Assembly (NCBI RefSeq): GCF_002160025.1
Contig: NZ_NFJU01000030.1
Coordinates: 1 to 35,452 of the forward strand
From: Anaeromassilibacillus sp. An200
GTDB lineage: Bacteria > Bacillota > Clostridia > Oscillospirales > Acutalibacteraceae
Length of the DNA stretch: 35,452 bases
Reading direction: 5' to 3'
Shown: piece after piece, positions 24,429 through 31,311 of the stretch
Layout: each line of letters opens with the position of its first letter
How positions within the stretch are numbered: position 1 is the first letter of the stretch
Position numbers and translations under genes: made by a program
Notes under the pieces: generated by a model
Seen by the model: the letters and a program-made list of their open reading frames with translations, nothing else
Told to the model about the DNA's origin: nothing
Databases searched by the model: none

Positions 24429-25436
24429 TTACATGACCTCATTCAAAGACGCTGTACTCACCGGACAAACCCCGGAAGCCATCAGTTCCTCCACCTCCGC
24501 GCGATCCGGCAGCGCCATCCCGACGGCGCCTTTCCGCCGGATGGCCAGAGTACCCGCACAGTTGCAGAAGCAGGCTAACCGCGCCAGCTCCATCCCTTCC
24601 TGTATTCCTACGCAGAGAGCGGCGGCAAAGGTATCCCCTGCGCCTGTGGGATCAACAGGCGGCTGGTCAATGCCCGGAGCAAAGGCCACCTCCCCGTCCC
24701 GGCTCAGCACAGCCCCATCCTTATCACGGGTCAAGGCCACCACACGGGGGCCCATGGCATGCAGCGCGCGGAGCACGGCTCCTATCTCCTTCTCCCCGGT
24801 TACAATCCGTCCTTCCTCCAGCGTGGGCGCCACAATATCAGCGCACCGTACAGCCCAGAGCATTCTTTCCCGGGCTTCCTCATTGCCGCTGAGCTCCGGG
24901 CGGATATTGGGATCGAAAGACACCAGCACCCCATGGGCCCTGGCAATTTCCACCGCCCTGCGGCAGGCTCCCCGCATCTGAGGGGTTAACTCCAGCAGCA
25001 TCCCCGGGAAATGGATTGCAAAGGCGGAGGCAATATATGTTTCATCCAAATCGTCGGCGCAGAGGGTGCTTCCCACGGAATTTTTCCGATAGTATTGATA
25101 ATTGCGCCCTTTCGATAAGTACTCCAGAAACGCCAGACCCAACTGTCCGTTCTCCGCCTGCACCAGATGGCTGATATCCACCCCTTGTTCACGCAGGGTG
25201 TGGGTGGCCATGCGGCTCAGGCTGTCTGTCCCCACCTTGCCGATAAAACCGCTGTCGGCGCCCAGAAGAGCGGCTGCGCAGGCAAAAATACCGGCAGAGC
25301 CGCTGACTGTTTTGATCACCGGACCCTCGTCCTCTATGCGCATCCCGTCGCGCTCCGGAATCAGATCGATCAAAAGCTCTCCCAGTGCAAGGATCATGCC
25401 GCTTTTGTACTGTTGTGTGCTGCACATGTTGTCCAT
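24429..25436 (-). CDS. PfkB-family carbohydrate kinase (fructokinase/KDG kinase-like)
   Basis: A 335-aa ribokinase-fold kinase. Seen are the N-terminal GELLIDLIP, GGxxx-type substrate loop here GSAGIFACAAALLGA (46-60), the FDPNIRP motif (174-180) and the signature DPTGAGDTFAAAL with catalytic base Asp268. It phosphorylates a sugar such as fructose, 2-keto-3-deoxygluconate or 5-dehydro-2-deoxygluconate. No start has a convincing ribosome binding site; ATG 25436 is taken as the longest, with 25427 and 25397 as alternatives (residues before GELL are not conserved). First gene of its operon, behind a consensus promoter with an operator-like palindrome at the start site. Confidence 0.87.
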   Translation of the reverse strand: MDNMCSTQQYKSGMILALGELLIDLIPERDGMRIEDEGPVIKTVSGSAGIFACAAALLGADSGFIGKVGTDSLSRMATHTLREQGVDISHLVQAENGQLGLAFLEYLSKGRNYQYYRKNSVGSTLCADDLDETYIASAFAIHFPGMLLELTPQMRGACRRAVEIARAHGVLVSFDPNIRPELSGNEEARERMLWAVRCADIVAPTLEEGRIVTGEKEIGAVLRALHAMGPRVVALTRDKDGAVLSRDGEVAFAPGIDQPPVDPTGAGDTFAAALCVGIQEGMELARLACFCNCAGTLAIRRKGAVGMALPDRAEVEELMASGVCPVSTASLNEVM

Positions 25437-25477
25437 CGCTGTTCACACCGCCTTTACTGTGAGAATCGCTAATCAAA

Positions 25478-25517
25478 TCATTAGTAATAATCGTGTTATA
25501 TAAATAAAATATAACAC
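25478..25517. promoter_or_regulatory. Operator candidates: WTTAGTRAWAT copy and perfect inverted repeat
   Basis: TTAGTAATAAT (25481-25491) is the eighth copy of the motif seen in the 14.4-14.9 kb control region. Next to it GTGTTATAT (25493-25501) and ATATAACAC (25509-25517) form a perfect 9-bp inverted repeat around AAATAAA. Both lie immediately downstream of the kinase promoter -10, around +1 to +35, a position suited to repression. Confidence 0.6.
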
Positions 25518-25521
25518 CTAC

Positions 25522-25550
25522 AGTATATGCCCCAAAAGCTTTTGTGTCAA
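25522..25550 (-). promoter_or_regulatory. Sigma-A promoter of the PfkB kinase operon
   Basis: On the minus strand TTGACA (25545-25550), a 17-bp spacer and TATACT (25522-25527) give an almost perfect promoter about 85 nt upstream of the kinase start. Confidence 0.85.
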
Positions 25551-25605
25551 TAGGATATGGCCGGTTACAGCGCCAAAAGATTTTTTATGAATTTGGGCAG
25601 TTTGT

Positions 25606-25634
25606 TTGACTTTTTCTTCAAGGTCTTTTATAAT
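25606..25634 (+). promoter_or_regulatory. Sigma-A promoter of the LacI-type regulator gene
   Basis: TTGACT (25606-25611), a 17-bp spacer and TATAAT (25629-25634) lie 35 nt upstream of the regulator start. The initiation region contains a direct repeat of TAATATTA separated by ATA (about 25631-25649), possibly an autoregulatory site. Confidence 0.85.
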
Positions 25635-25668
25635 ATTAATATAATATTATTAAAGAGAGGCACGTCAC

Positions 25669-26742
25669 ATGAAAAAAGCCACTTCTCAGGATGTTGCCCG
25701 TCTGGCCGGCGTATCCCAGGCTACCGTATCCCTGATCCTGAATAACAGTGACAAAATTACCTTCAGCAGCGAAACCAAGGAAAGAGTCTTTGCCGCTGCG
25801 CAGGAGCTGAATTATGAGCTGCCCCGGCGAAAAAAACAACCCAACAAAAAAAACAACCGTATGCTTTTGGTGCTGACTCCCACCTTGACGAATCCATATT
25901 ATTCCGAATTGATTCAAGCGGTGGAAGATTACGCGGATTCTCTGGGATACCGGGTGATTGTCTGCAACACCTTTCGTAAGTCCGATTTGGAAAAATATTA
26001 TCTGGACACATTCCTCGGCAGTCATGTGGATGGATTGATTTACACCTTTTTGCCAAGCTTCCCTCATCTGATTGAACAGGTTTCCTCCACCACACCGGTG
26101 GTTATCATCGGCGAAAAGGAAGAAGATTTGGCAATCTGTTCCATTGAGCTGAGCAATGTGAACGCGGGCGCCATGCTGGCGGAACATCTGTATCAGCTGG
26201 GACATAGAAAGCTGGCGTTTCTCTCCACCCCGTTCAACCAGTTTACACTGGCCAGAGGACAGCGTCTGGAAGGAATCCGCCGGCAGCTGGAATCGCATGG
26301 TCTCACCGACGGACTGAAAGCCATTGTGGAGGATCCGCGCGCTGAAACCGATATGCAGGACGGCGGTTTACCTTATGAATATATTGTGGGAAGGCGGCTC
26401 GCCGCAGAGTTCCTGCGCAGGAAAGAGGATGCAACCGCCCTGATCGGCGTCAATGATATGACCGCACTGGGCATCCTGAACGAATTGCAGGCACAGGGCT
26501 TCCATATACCGCGGGATTACTCGGTATGCGGCTTTGACAACATTTTTGCTTCCAGTGTCACTACCCCTACCCTAACTACCATTGACCATCATTTGTACAC
26601 CCGCTGCCGATCGGCTGTGGACATGATCCTTTCTCAGAATGAAAAACGCGCTTCTGCACAGCCTGCCATGGTGAATAAAATTGAATATACCCCTCAGCTG
26701 ATTGTGCGTGGGTCAACAGGTCCTTGCGGTACAACAGCATAA
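25669..26742 (+). CDS. LacI/GalR-family transcriptional regulator of the sugar locus
   Basis: A 357-aa regulator. The N-terminal helix-turn-helix (TSQDVARLAGVSQATVSLIL, residues 5-24) is classic LacI. The effector domain is periplasmic-binding-protein-like, with LLVLTPTLTNPYYSELI, the GYRVIVCNT strand and a late GFDNIFASSVTTPTLTTI. The hinge is atypical: the usual A-R-x-L segment that inserts a leucine at the operator centre is replaced by a basic run, PRRKKQPNKKNN. The gene is divergent from the PfkB operon and followed by a terminator. Being the only complete regulator inside the locus, it is the best candidate to bind the WTTAGTRAWAT sites; the inducer is presumably a pathway intermediate. 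Confidence 0.9.
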   Translation: MKKATSQDVARLAGVSQATVSLILNNSDKITFSSETKERVFAAAQELNYELPRRKKQPNKKNNRMLLVLTPTLTNPYYSELIQAVEDYADSLGYRVIVCNTFRKSDLEKYYLDTFLGSHVDGLIYTFLPSFPHLIEQVSSTTPVVIIGEKEEDLAICSIELSNVNAGAMLAEHLYQLGHRKLAFLSTPFNQFTLARGQRLEGIRRQLESHGLTDGLKAIVEDPRAETDMQDGGLPYEYIVGRRLAAEFLRRKEDATALIGVNDMTALGILNELQAQGFHIPRDYSVCGFDNIFASSVTTPTLTTIDHHLYTRCRSAVDMILSQNEKRASAQPAMVNKIEYTPQLIVRGSTGPCGTTA

Positions 26743-26785
26743 AAACAGGATAAAGAATTTCGCATGGAGTTTTCTTCAAAAGAAA

Positions 26786-26818
26786 AGGCACCCTCTCCAC
26801 CACCGGAAAGGGTGCTTT
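26786..26818 (+). terminator. Terminator after the LacI-type gene
   Basis: GCACCCT (26788-26794) pairs with AGGGTGC (26809-26815), extended by flanking A-T pairs, and is followed by TTTGTTT. It marks the right end of the sugar locus. Confidence 0.8.
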
Positions 26819-26860
26819 GTTTCTATATGCGATTAAAAGTACCGCTGACGAACTGATATC

Positions 26861-26894
26861 AAATAGATTTGTCCACCGTATTGTGCTATACTTT
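26861..26894 (+). promoter_or_regulatory. Extended -10 promoter shared with the Imm3-like gene
   Basis: TGC followed by TATACT (26887-26892), with AAATAGATTT (26861-26870) upstream, matches the block at 1300-1340 without gaps (34/41 positions). It lies 41 nt upstream of the SUKH-3-like start, nearly the same distance as in the other copy. Confidence 0.65.
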
Positions 26895-26932
26895 TCTGAA
26901 AAAACGGTAAATCGGAATTTGAGGAGGAATAT

Positions 26933-27472
26933 ATGCTTGATGTAAATCGATTGTCATCCAATTTATTGCTTACAAAAAGCGGATGGAACCGTTCCTATAA
27001 AATTGACATTGAAAAGCATTATCAAGAATGTGAAAAGGATAAGCATTTCCCTCAAGTGCCGATTCAAGAATTATTCCGAACAGCAAGAGATATTATTGAA
27101 ACTTTAGATGGAATTTGCATCAAAAATCTGCACCCGGAGTTAGGTCTTGGCAGTTCCTGTGATGTAATCGAGTTTTCCTATTTTAATTATGATAGATTAA
27201 GTCATTCAGAACTGTTATCCATTCAATCTACAATCAACCGTAAAGCTCTTTTTATCGGCATCGGTTATGACATTATAGGAGATTGGCTGGTGGATGAAAG
27301 CGGAGCAATTTATTTTCGGAATAAGCTTCGAAATAAACTACATATGGTATCACAAAACATATATCCTTCATTGGACAAAAGCAAGAAATCGTGCAGCTGT
27401 GCTTTGGCCAATCCATACAGACGGTCACACAGGTCTTTGAAAGCGTCATGCCCTTTGAGCATCCCTTCATAG
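26933..27472 (+). CDS. SUKH-3-like immunity protein candidate, C-terminus altered by a breakpoint
   Basis: The first about 130-145 residues resemble SUKH-3-type immunity proteins of polymorphic toxin systems: a leading GWNRSYKIDI, an alternating helix, a middle EFSYFNYD segment and the conserved late pattern IGYDIIGDWLVDESGAIYF. The family normally ends shortly after. Here the frame continues with a Ser/Arg-rich tail (from about residue 146) that is simply the antisense of the DUF2284 fragment, so the natural end is probably lost at about 27345-27370. GGAGGA lies before ATG 26933. No toxin gene is visible nearby. Composition is AT-rich compared with the preceding sugar locus. Confidence 0.55.
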   Translation: MLDVNRLSSNLLLTKSGWNRSYKIDIEKHYQECEKDKHFPQVPIQELFRTARDIIETLDGICIKNLHPELGLGSSCDVIEFSYFNYDRLSHSELLSIQSTINRKALFIGIGYDIIGDWLVDESGAIYFRNKLRNKLHMVSQNIYPSLDKSKKSCSCALANPYRRSHRSLKASCPLSIPS

Positions 27473-27714
27473 TCGAAGGAATCCGTCAGAGGATATATGG
27501 CACTGAATACCAGAGCTTTCTGATAATGGAGGCAGCGCTCGCGGCATGCATGGACGCTTCCAACGGCCGGAGGGCAAGCCCAGGTTTTTCCATACAGCCG
27601 GCAGACATTGCTCTCACAAATCTTTTGGATCTCTGCTTCAAAAGGAATTTCAGCTGCTGCAATCACTCCGTATTCGTGGATACCGGTTTCCTTCAGAGCA
27701 CTCTCCCAAAGCAT
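27310..27714 (-). pseudogene. DUF2284-family metal-binding protein, 3' truncated
   Basis: The fragment retains the N-terminal half of the DUF2284 family: CESNVCRLYGKTWACPPAVG with the conserved cysteines, and SFDYEGMLKGHDAFKDL. It reaches LLLSNEG, where family members continue with a cysteine-rich block (C-x2-C-x2-C followed by P-x3-CRFP). Instead the frame enters unrelated sequence that is the antisense of the SUKH-3-like gene. The conserved part therefore ends near 27366. Full-length members are about 170-200 aa. It lies 39 nt downstream of EFR1, its probable former operon partner. Confidence 0.6.
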
Positions 27715-27753
27715 GATTCCATCATCTTCTTTCCCGTCCTGATGTTTTCATGG

Positions 27754-28515
27754 TTAAAGGAACAGTTCACAGCTTTTCCGATCGAAGCATACCTTTTTGA
27801 GCATCAGGCTGACGGCGGAGAGCATAACCGAATTGACTCTGCGGGCGGAATGAGGGCATACGGAAACACAGCGCATACAGGAGATACATGCCTTTTCATC
27901 CACTTTTTGCGGATTTTCCTTGTCGATGGCCTGTACAGGACATTTTGCCGCACAGACGCCGCAGCCCGTACACTCCTTTGTAGGTTTCGGTACCATACCG
28001 GCACCGGAGGTCTTTTTGTACGGGCGGCTACCGGGGATCGCGGGCTCCGAAAAATCTCCCGCGGAGAGCTTGCTCTGAATCTGTTTTGCAAACTCAGAAA
28101 GCTGCTCCGCATCCTGCGCGTCGGGCCTGCCGGAGGCAAACTGCCGTGCAATCGAGTGTTCCGCCACAGCGGCAACGGCAGCGACAACCTGAAAGCCAGC
28201 CTGCTTTGCGGCATCCTCCAGCTCCACCAGTGTATCTTCGTAAGCACGGTTGCCGTAAACGCAAACCAAAATCGCCCGAGCACCCTGCCCGTTCAGCATA
28301 GTCAGCCGTTCCACAGCAACAGAGGGAACACGTCCCGCGTAAGACGGAACCGAAATAACCGCTGTGTCCTCCTTTGTCAGGGAAACCGCATGAAAATCCT
28401 GCTTGCCGTCGGTCAGGTCAACATGCGTCACTTCTCCTCCCAATGCGTCTGTCAAAAGTGCGGCTGCCTTTTGGGTGCCGCCCGTAGGACTAAATACAAT
28501 GTCATAGAGTTTCAT
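27754..28515 (-). CDS. EFR1-family ferredoxin (flavodoxin plus 2[4Fe-4S] fusion)
   Basis: A 253-aa two-part electron carrier. Residues 1-155 are flavodoxin-like, with the FMN phosphate loop FSPTGGTQKAA (8-18) and VPSYAGRVP (56-64). Residues 180-221 carry two ferredoxin clusters, C182/C185/C188/C192 and C210/C213/C216/C220, each ending in CP. This domain order defines EFR1-type ferredoxins of anaerobes. It is cytoplasmic. AGGGGG precedes ATG 28515. A consensus promoter about 200 nt upstream leaves a long leader. The divergent Rrf2 gene is a likely regulator and the broken DUF2284 gene a former co-transcribed partner. Confidence 0.9.
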   Translation of the reverse strand: MKLYDIVFSPTGGTQKAAALLTDALGGEVTHVDLTDGKQDFHAVSLTKEDTAVISVPSYAGRVPSVAVERLTMLNGQGARAILVCVYGNRAYEDTLVELEDAAKQAGFQVVAAVAAVAEHSIARQFASGRPDAQDAEQLSEFAKQIQSKLSAGDFSEPAIPGSRPYKKTSGAGMVPKPTKECTGCGVCAAKCPVQAIDKENPQKVDEKACISCMRCVSVCPHSARRVNSVMLSAVSLMLKKVCFDRKSCELFL

Positions 28516-28718
28516 GAAAGATATCCCCCTTTTGATTTTATCTCACCAATGTGCCAGGACAAATCTCTTTGCGTCATCGAGAATCCATGGGTTTATCCAG
28601 GACTGTACCTTTTGTTGTTCCACAACAGCCTGATGTGTTTTTCTGGGATCTCACTTGCATTTTCCTTGAGAACCGGTAAAATGATAGGTGTAACAAATGA
28701 AACTCCTATATCTTCTAC

Positions 28719-28747
28719 AGTGTATCATCCCATCGATGTAATGTCAA
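28719..28747 (-). promoter_or_regulatory. Sigma-A promoter of the EFR1 gene
   Basis: TTGACA (28742-28747), a 17-bp spacer and TACACT (28719-28724) on the minus strand. It leaves an unusually long leader of about 195 nt before the EFR1 ATG, in which I see no recognised riboswitch. The same stretch must also hold the Rrf2 promoter. Confidence 0.75.
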
Positions 28748-28805
28748 TATTTACAACAAATGCAAATCAAGATTGATTTGGTTGGAAAGGGTGCCGGATA
28801 CGAAT

Positions 28806-29252
28806 ATGCAAATCAGTATGAAATGCTCCATTGCGGTGCACTGTCTGATATTTATCCATGAAGCAAGGGGGATCGCAAAAGTAACCAGCAATTTGCTGTC
28901 TGAAAGTACGGGCTGCAATCCTGTTGTGATCCGCAATATTCTCAGCGCTTTGAAAAAAGCGGGGCTCATCTCCGTTCCAAGAGGAACCGGCGGTGCAAAG
29001 CTGTGCGCTGACCCCTCCCAAATCACCCTGTACCAAATCTATACCGCACTGGAACCGAACGGCGCTACTTCCCTGATTGGGATCCATCCCTGCCAGGGAC
29101 GTCCATGTCCGGTGGCACAAAATATCCGCAGAGTCCTGGAAACCCCTTACCACAAGATTGAGGATTCCATCCGGGAAACGATGGAGGAAATCACACTGCA
29201 ATCCATGATCGATGATTTTCAGCGCATGACCCGGCAAAGCGGCATTTCCTGA
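28806..29252 (+). CDS. Rrf2-family transcriptional regulator
   Basis: A 148-aa winged-helix regulator beginning MQISMKCSIAVHCLIFI. The recognition region SESTGCNPVVIRNILSALKKAGLI and wing VPRGTGGAKL are typical of Rrf2 proteins of the YwnA type. Only two cysteines occur in the usual ligand region (HPCQGRPCPVAQNI), so it may not hold the canonical Fe-S cluster of IscR/NsrR. ATG 28806 is chosen since homologous sequence starts here; an upstream TTG (28773) extends it without support. No strong ribosome binding site is seen. Divergent from EFR1, which it probably controls in response to redox or nitrosative signals. Confidence 0.87.
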   Translation: MQISMKCSIAVHCLIFIHEARGIAKVTSNLLSESTGCNPVVIRNILSALKKAGLISVPRGTGGAKLCADPSQITLYQIYTALEPNGATSLIGIHPCQGRPCPVAQNIRRVLETPYHKIEDSIRETMEEITLQSMIDDFQRMTRQSGIS

Positions 29253-29254
29253 AG

Positions 29255-29270
29255 CAAAGCCGCGGCTTTG
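29255..29270. other. Perfect 16-bp palindrome after the Rrf2 gene
   Basis: CAAAGCCGCGGCTTTG is fully palindromic and lies 2 nt past the Rrf2 stop, next to the breakpoint of the kinase remnant. With no loop and no T tract it is a poor terminator; it could be a remnant of a terminator stem or a protein-binding site. Confidence 0.3.
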
Positions 29271-29289
29271 GCGATGTTCTCCTCCCGGA

Positions 29290-29372
29290 CCGCCGCCAAA
29301 AATATAAATTTTTCCAAAAATGGTCGATATAAACAGGATACAAGCCAGCGTCAATCTTGTTCTAAGACTCAA
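29290..29372 (-). pseudogene. Sensor histidine kinase, only the first membrane segment left
   Basis: A TTG start overlaps the response-regulator stop (TTGA), and the first about 25 residues (SLRTRLTLACILFISTIFGK) are the typical opening of a HAMP-type sensor kinase with its first membrane helix. After about 29295 the frame only reads through the antisense of the Rrf2 gene, so the sensor, HAMP, dimerisation and ATPase domains are gone. The response regulator is thereby left without its partner. Confidence 0.5.
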
Positions 29373-30103
29373 CTTGATGCGCTTTTGAGGATTCCGAAGC
29401 TGATCGTAAGTTTCCTTCGCCCTGTTCCTTTTCCTTGCTTTTCCACCTTATATCCCACACCCCGCATAGTGATAATCCGAAAATCCTCATTCTCACGCAG
29501 CCGTTCCCTCAATCGTCCAATATGAACATCGATGGTATGAGTATCGCTGCTGGAATCGTACCCCCATACATCATCCATCAGCTGCTGACGTGTAAAGATC
29601 CTGCCCGGATAAGAAACCAGTTTATAAAGCAGCATAAATTCCTTTTGGGGAAGGACAATTTTCTTGTCCCCAAATTTGACGGTAAAAGTGTCATATTCCA
29701 AAACAGTGGCGCCAATGCTCTGTTTGCGCTCATGAATCATTTGTGCCCGGCGCAGCAGAGCCTGCACACGAAGTATCATTTCGTTGACATTGATAGGCTT
29801 GACCATATAATCATCTGTGCCTGAGAGAAATCCCATACGCATATCATCAAAGGCATCCTTGGCGGTAATCATCAAAATCGGTGTGGTATTTCCGGCATCC
29901 CGAAGCGAGCGGACCAACTCATAGCCATCCATTTGGGGCATCATAATGTCGGAAATAATCAGATCATAGTGCTCTTTCTCGATTGCGTCGAGCGCTTCCT
30001 TTCCGTTGGATACTTCCTTTGCACTGTAACCGTTCTTAATCAAAACATGTGCAAACAAGCGGCAAAGCTCCCTGTCATCCTCCGCAACTAAAATTTGAAA
30101 CAT
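29369..30103 (-). CDS. OmpR/PhoB-type response regulator, orphan
   Basis: A 244-aa two-domain protein. The receiver domain has the acidic pair D9/D10, phospho-acceptor Asp52 in DLIISDIMMPQMDG, Thr80 and Lys102 in YMVKPIN. The C-terminal winged helix ends in the standard DVHIGRLRERL and ITMRGVGYKVE segments. GGGAG lies before ATG 30103, and a consensus promoter lies about 120 nt upstream. The cognate kinase gene that overlaps its end is truncated, so phosphorylation must come from elsewhere, if at all. The target operon is not visible; neighbours include a calcium ATPase on the opposite strand. Confidence 0.9.
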   Translation of the reverse strand: MFQILVAEDDRELCRLFAHVLIKNGYSAKEVSNGKEALDAIEKEHYDLIISDIMMPQMDGYELVRSLRDAGNTTPILMITAKDAFDDMRMGFLSGTDDYMVKPINVNEMILRVQALLRRAQMIHERKQSIGATVLEYDTFTVKFGDKKIVLPQKEFMLLYKLVSYPGRIFTRQQLMDDVWGYDSSSDTHTIDVHIGRLRERLRENEDFRIITMRGVGYKVEKQGKGTGRRKLTISFGILKSASS

Positions 30104-30221
30104 TTCTATCTACTCCCTGAATTGTCTCATCTCTGTTTTTCGCCAATCAACGGGTTTGATTGCGCGGGTATCATCTAAAACCAACAAAACAACCCCCGCT
30201 TTTCCCATAACATCCGACACT

Positions 30222-30250
30222 ATAGTACAAAGACATTCCAACAATGTCAA
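30222..30250 (-). promoter_or_regulatory. Sigma-A promoter of the response regulator
   Basis: TTGACA (30245-30250), a 17-bp spacer and TACTAT (30222-30227) on the minus strand. It shows that the region up to 30250 is a regulatory leader and not coding. Confidence 0.75.
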
Positions 30251-30345
30251 CCATTCCAAAAGCTTTTGCCGTTTGCCTCAGTTGAAAATCATCGGCACCC
30301 TGTATCCCTGATGTTTCCAAAGCAATCACACAGCAAACCAGCAGA

Positions 30346-30406
30346 AATACGCCTGCATCCGCACAGTGCCTCTTTCCGCTGACGCTGTGCTTGCTGCAGG
30401 CGTATT
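30346..30406. repeat. Long imperfect hairpin with 12-bp perfect arms
   Basis: AATACGCCTGCA (30346-30357) is the exact reverse complement of 30395-30406, and an inner GCACAG/CTGTGC pair (30361-30366 with 30385-30390) continues the stem after small internal bulges. It has no T tract. It lies in the roughly 330-nt stretch between the regulator promoter and the radical SAM remnant, where I see no convincing gene. It may be a small mobile or REP-like element or a structured RNA. Confidence 0.45.
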
Positions 30407-30584
30407 CGTCTCCTCCACGAATTTCCTGGATGCTTTCCAGAATATTCTGCCATTGAGAAACCAAACTACTTCCAGCAGCCTGCATGGTACGCCTGTCTTT
30501 CCCCGACAGCACAAACCGTTTATAGGCCATCCTTTCCTGGTGCAGGCGCCGCATCCATCACAGGAATGGCTGCTCTCTCAAAGC

Positions 30585-31222
30585 TCATTGGCTTTCGGCG
30601 TCATGCTGGAAATTAATGGTGAAAATTGGCTTGGTATTTCTGTAAGAACGGATTCTCCTGTACATGATTTCACGCTGCCCGGGAGTGGGTAAGAGTTCCG
30701 GAACCGCCTCGTTTCCAACAGGCATGTAATGGAAGAACCAGGCAAACTTCGCGCCCATTTCGACCAGCATATCCATGTACCCGTTCTGAGCTGAGTGATT
30801 CCACATTGGCAGAGGTGTAGCAGCAGGAAACGCCAAAGGGAAGCTTTTTCTCTTTTAGGATGCACATCGCCTGCATGACCTTCTGGCAGGCCCCTTTTCC
30901 TCGTCTGGAATCAGTGGCTTCCTCAAACCCTTTAATGCTGATGGCCGGGATAAAATTCTTGACCCGAAGGATTTCATTGGCTAATGTTTCATCAATCAAT
31001 GCCCTGTTCGTAAAGGCGAGGAATTCGCAATCTGGATGCGCTTCGCAGAGACGGATCACATCGTCCTTTCGCACCAGGGGCTCACCGCCGGAGAATATAT
31101 ACATACTTATCAGCCCATTCCAGCAGATTCGGCATGCTCTTATCCGGATCCTCATCCAGATATTTCAGAATCTGTTTCACAGCAAACGCCTGCATATTCT
31201 CTTTCATTGTTTTATCTCTCAT
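30585..31222 (-). pseudogene. Radical SAM protein pseudogene lacking the CxxxCxxC region
   Basis: The start ATG 31222 (after AAAGGATG) opens MRDKTMKENMQAFAVKQIL and continues to WADKYV near 31105. There the sequence jumps, with a frame change, to MYIFSGGEPLVRKDDVIRL, a characteristic radical SAM core block (GGEP) that lies well downstream in intact members. The intervening part that should carry the iron-sulfur cysteines is missing. A second frameshift occurs near 30800 (after SCCYTSANVES), where reading continues in another frame with EMGAKFAWFFHYMPVGNEAV to a stop at 30585. The SPASM-type C-terminus is absent. Non-functional. Confidence 0.75.
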
Positions 31223-31311
31223 GATAGACATCCTTTCTGAAAAATAACGGTTTTTACCGCGGTTTGTCTTTCATGATAAAAGTGTTTTTTCAACTCATAC
31301 TCAATTCTTCC

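Noticed and set aside
27391-28776. A 461-aa plus-strand frame opposite EFR1
   Set aside because: EFR1 on the minus strand has two ferredoxin clusters, a promoter and a ribosome binding site; the opposite frame is its shadow.
30171-30554. A 127-aa minus-strand frame between the regulator and the radical SAM remnant
   Set aside because: It contains the consensus promoter of the response regulator and the large inverted repeat and matches no family; treated as non-coding.
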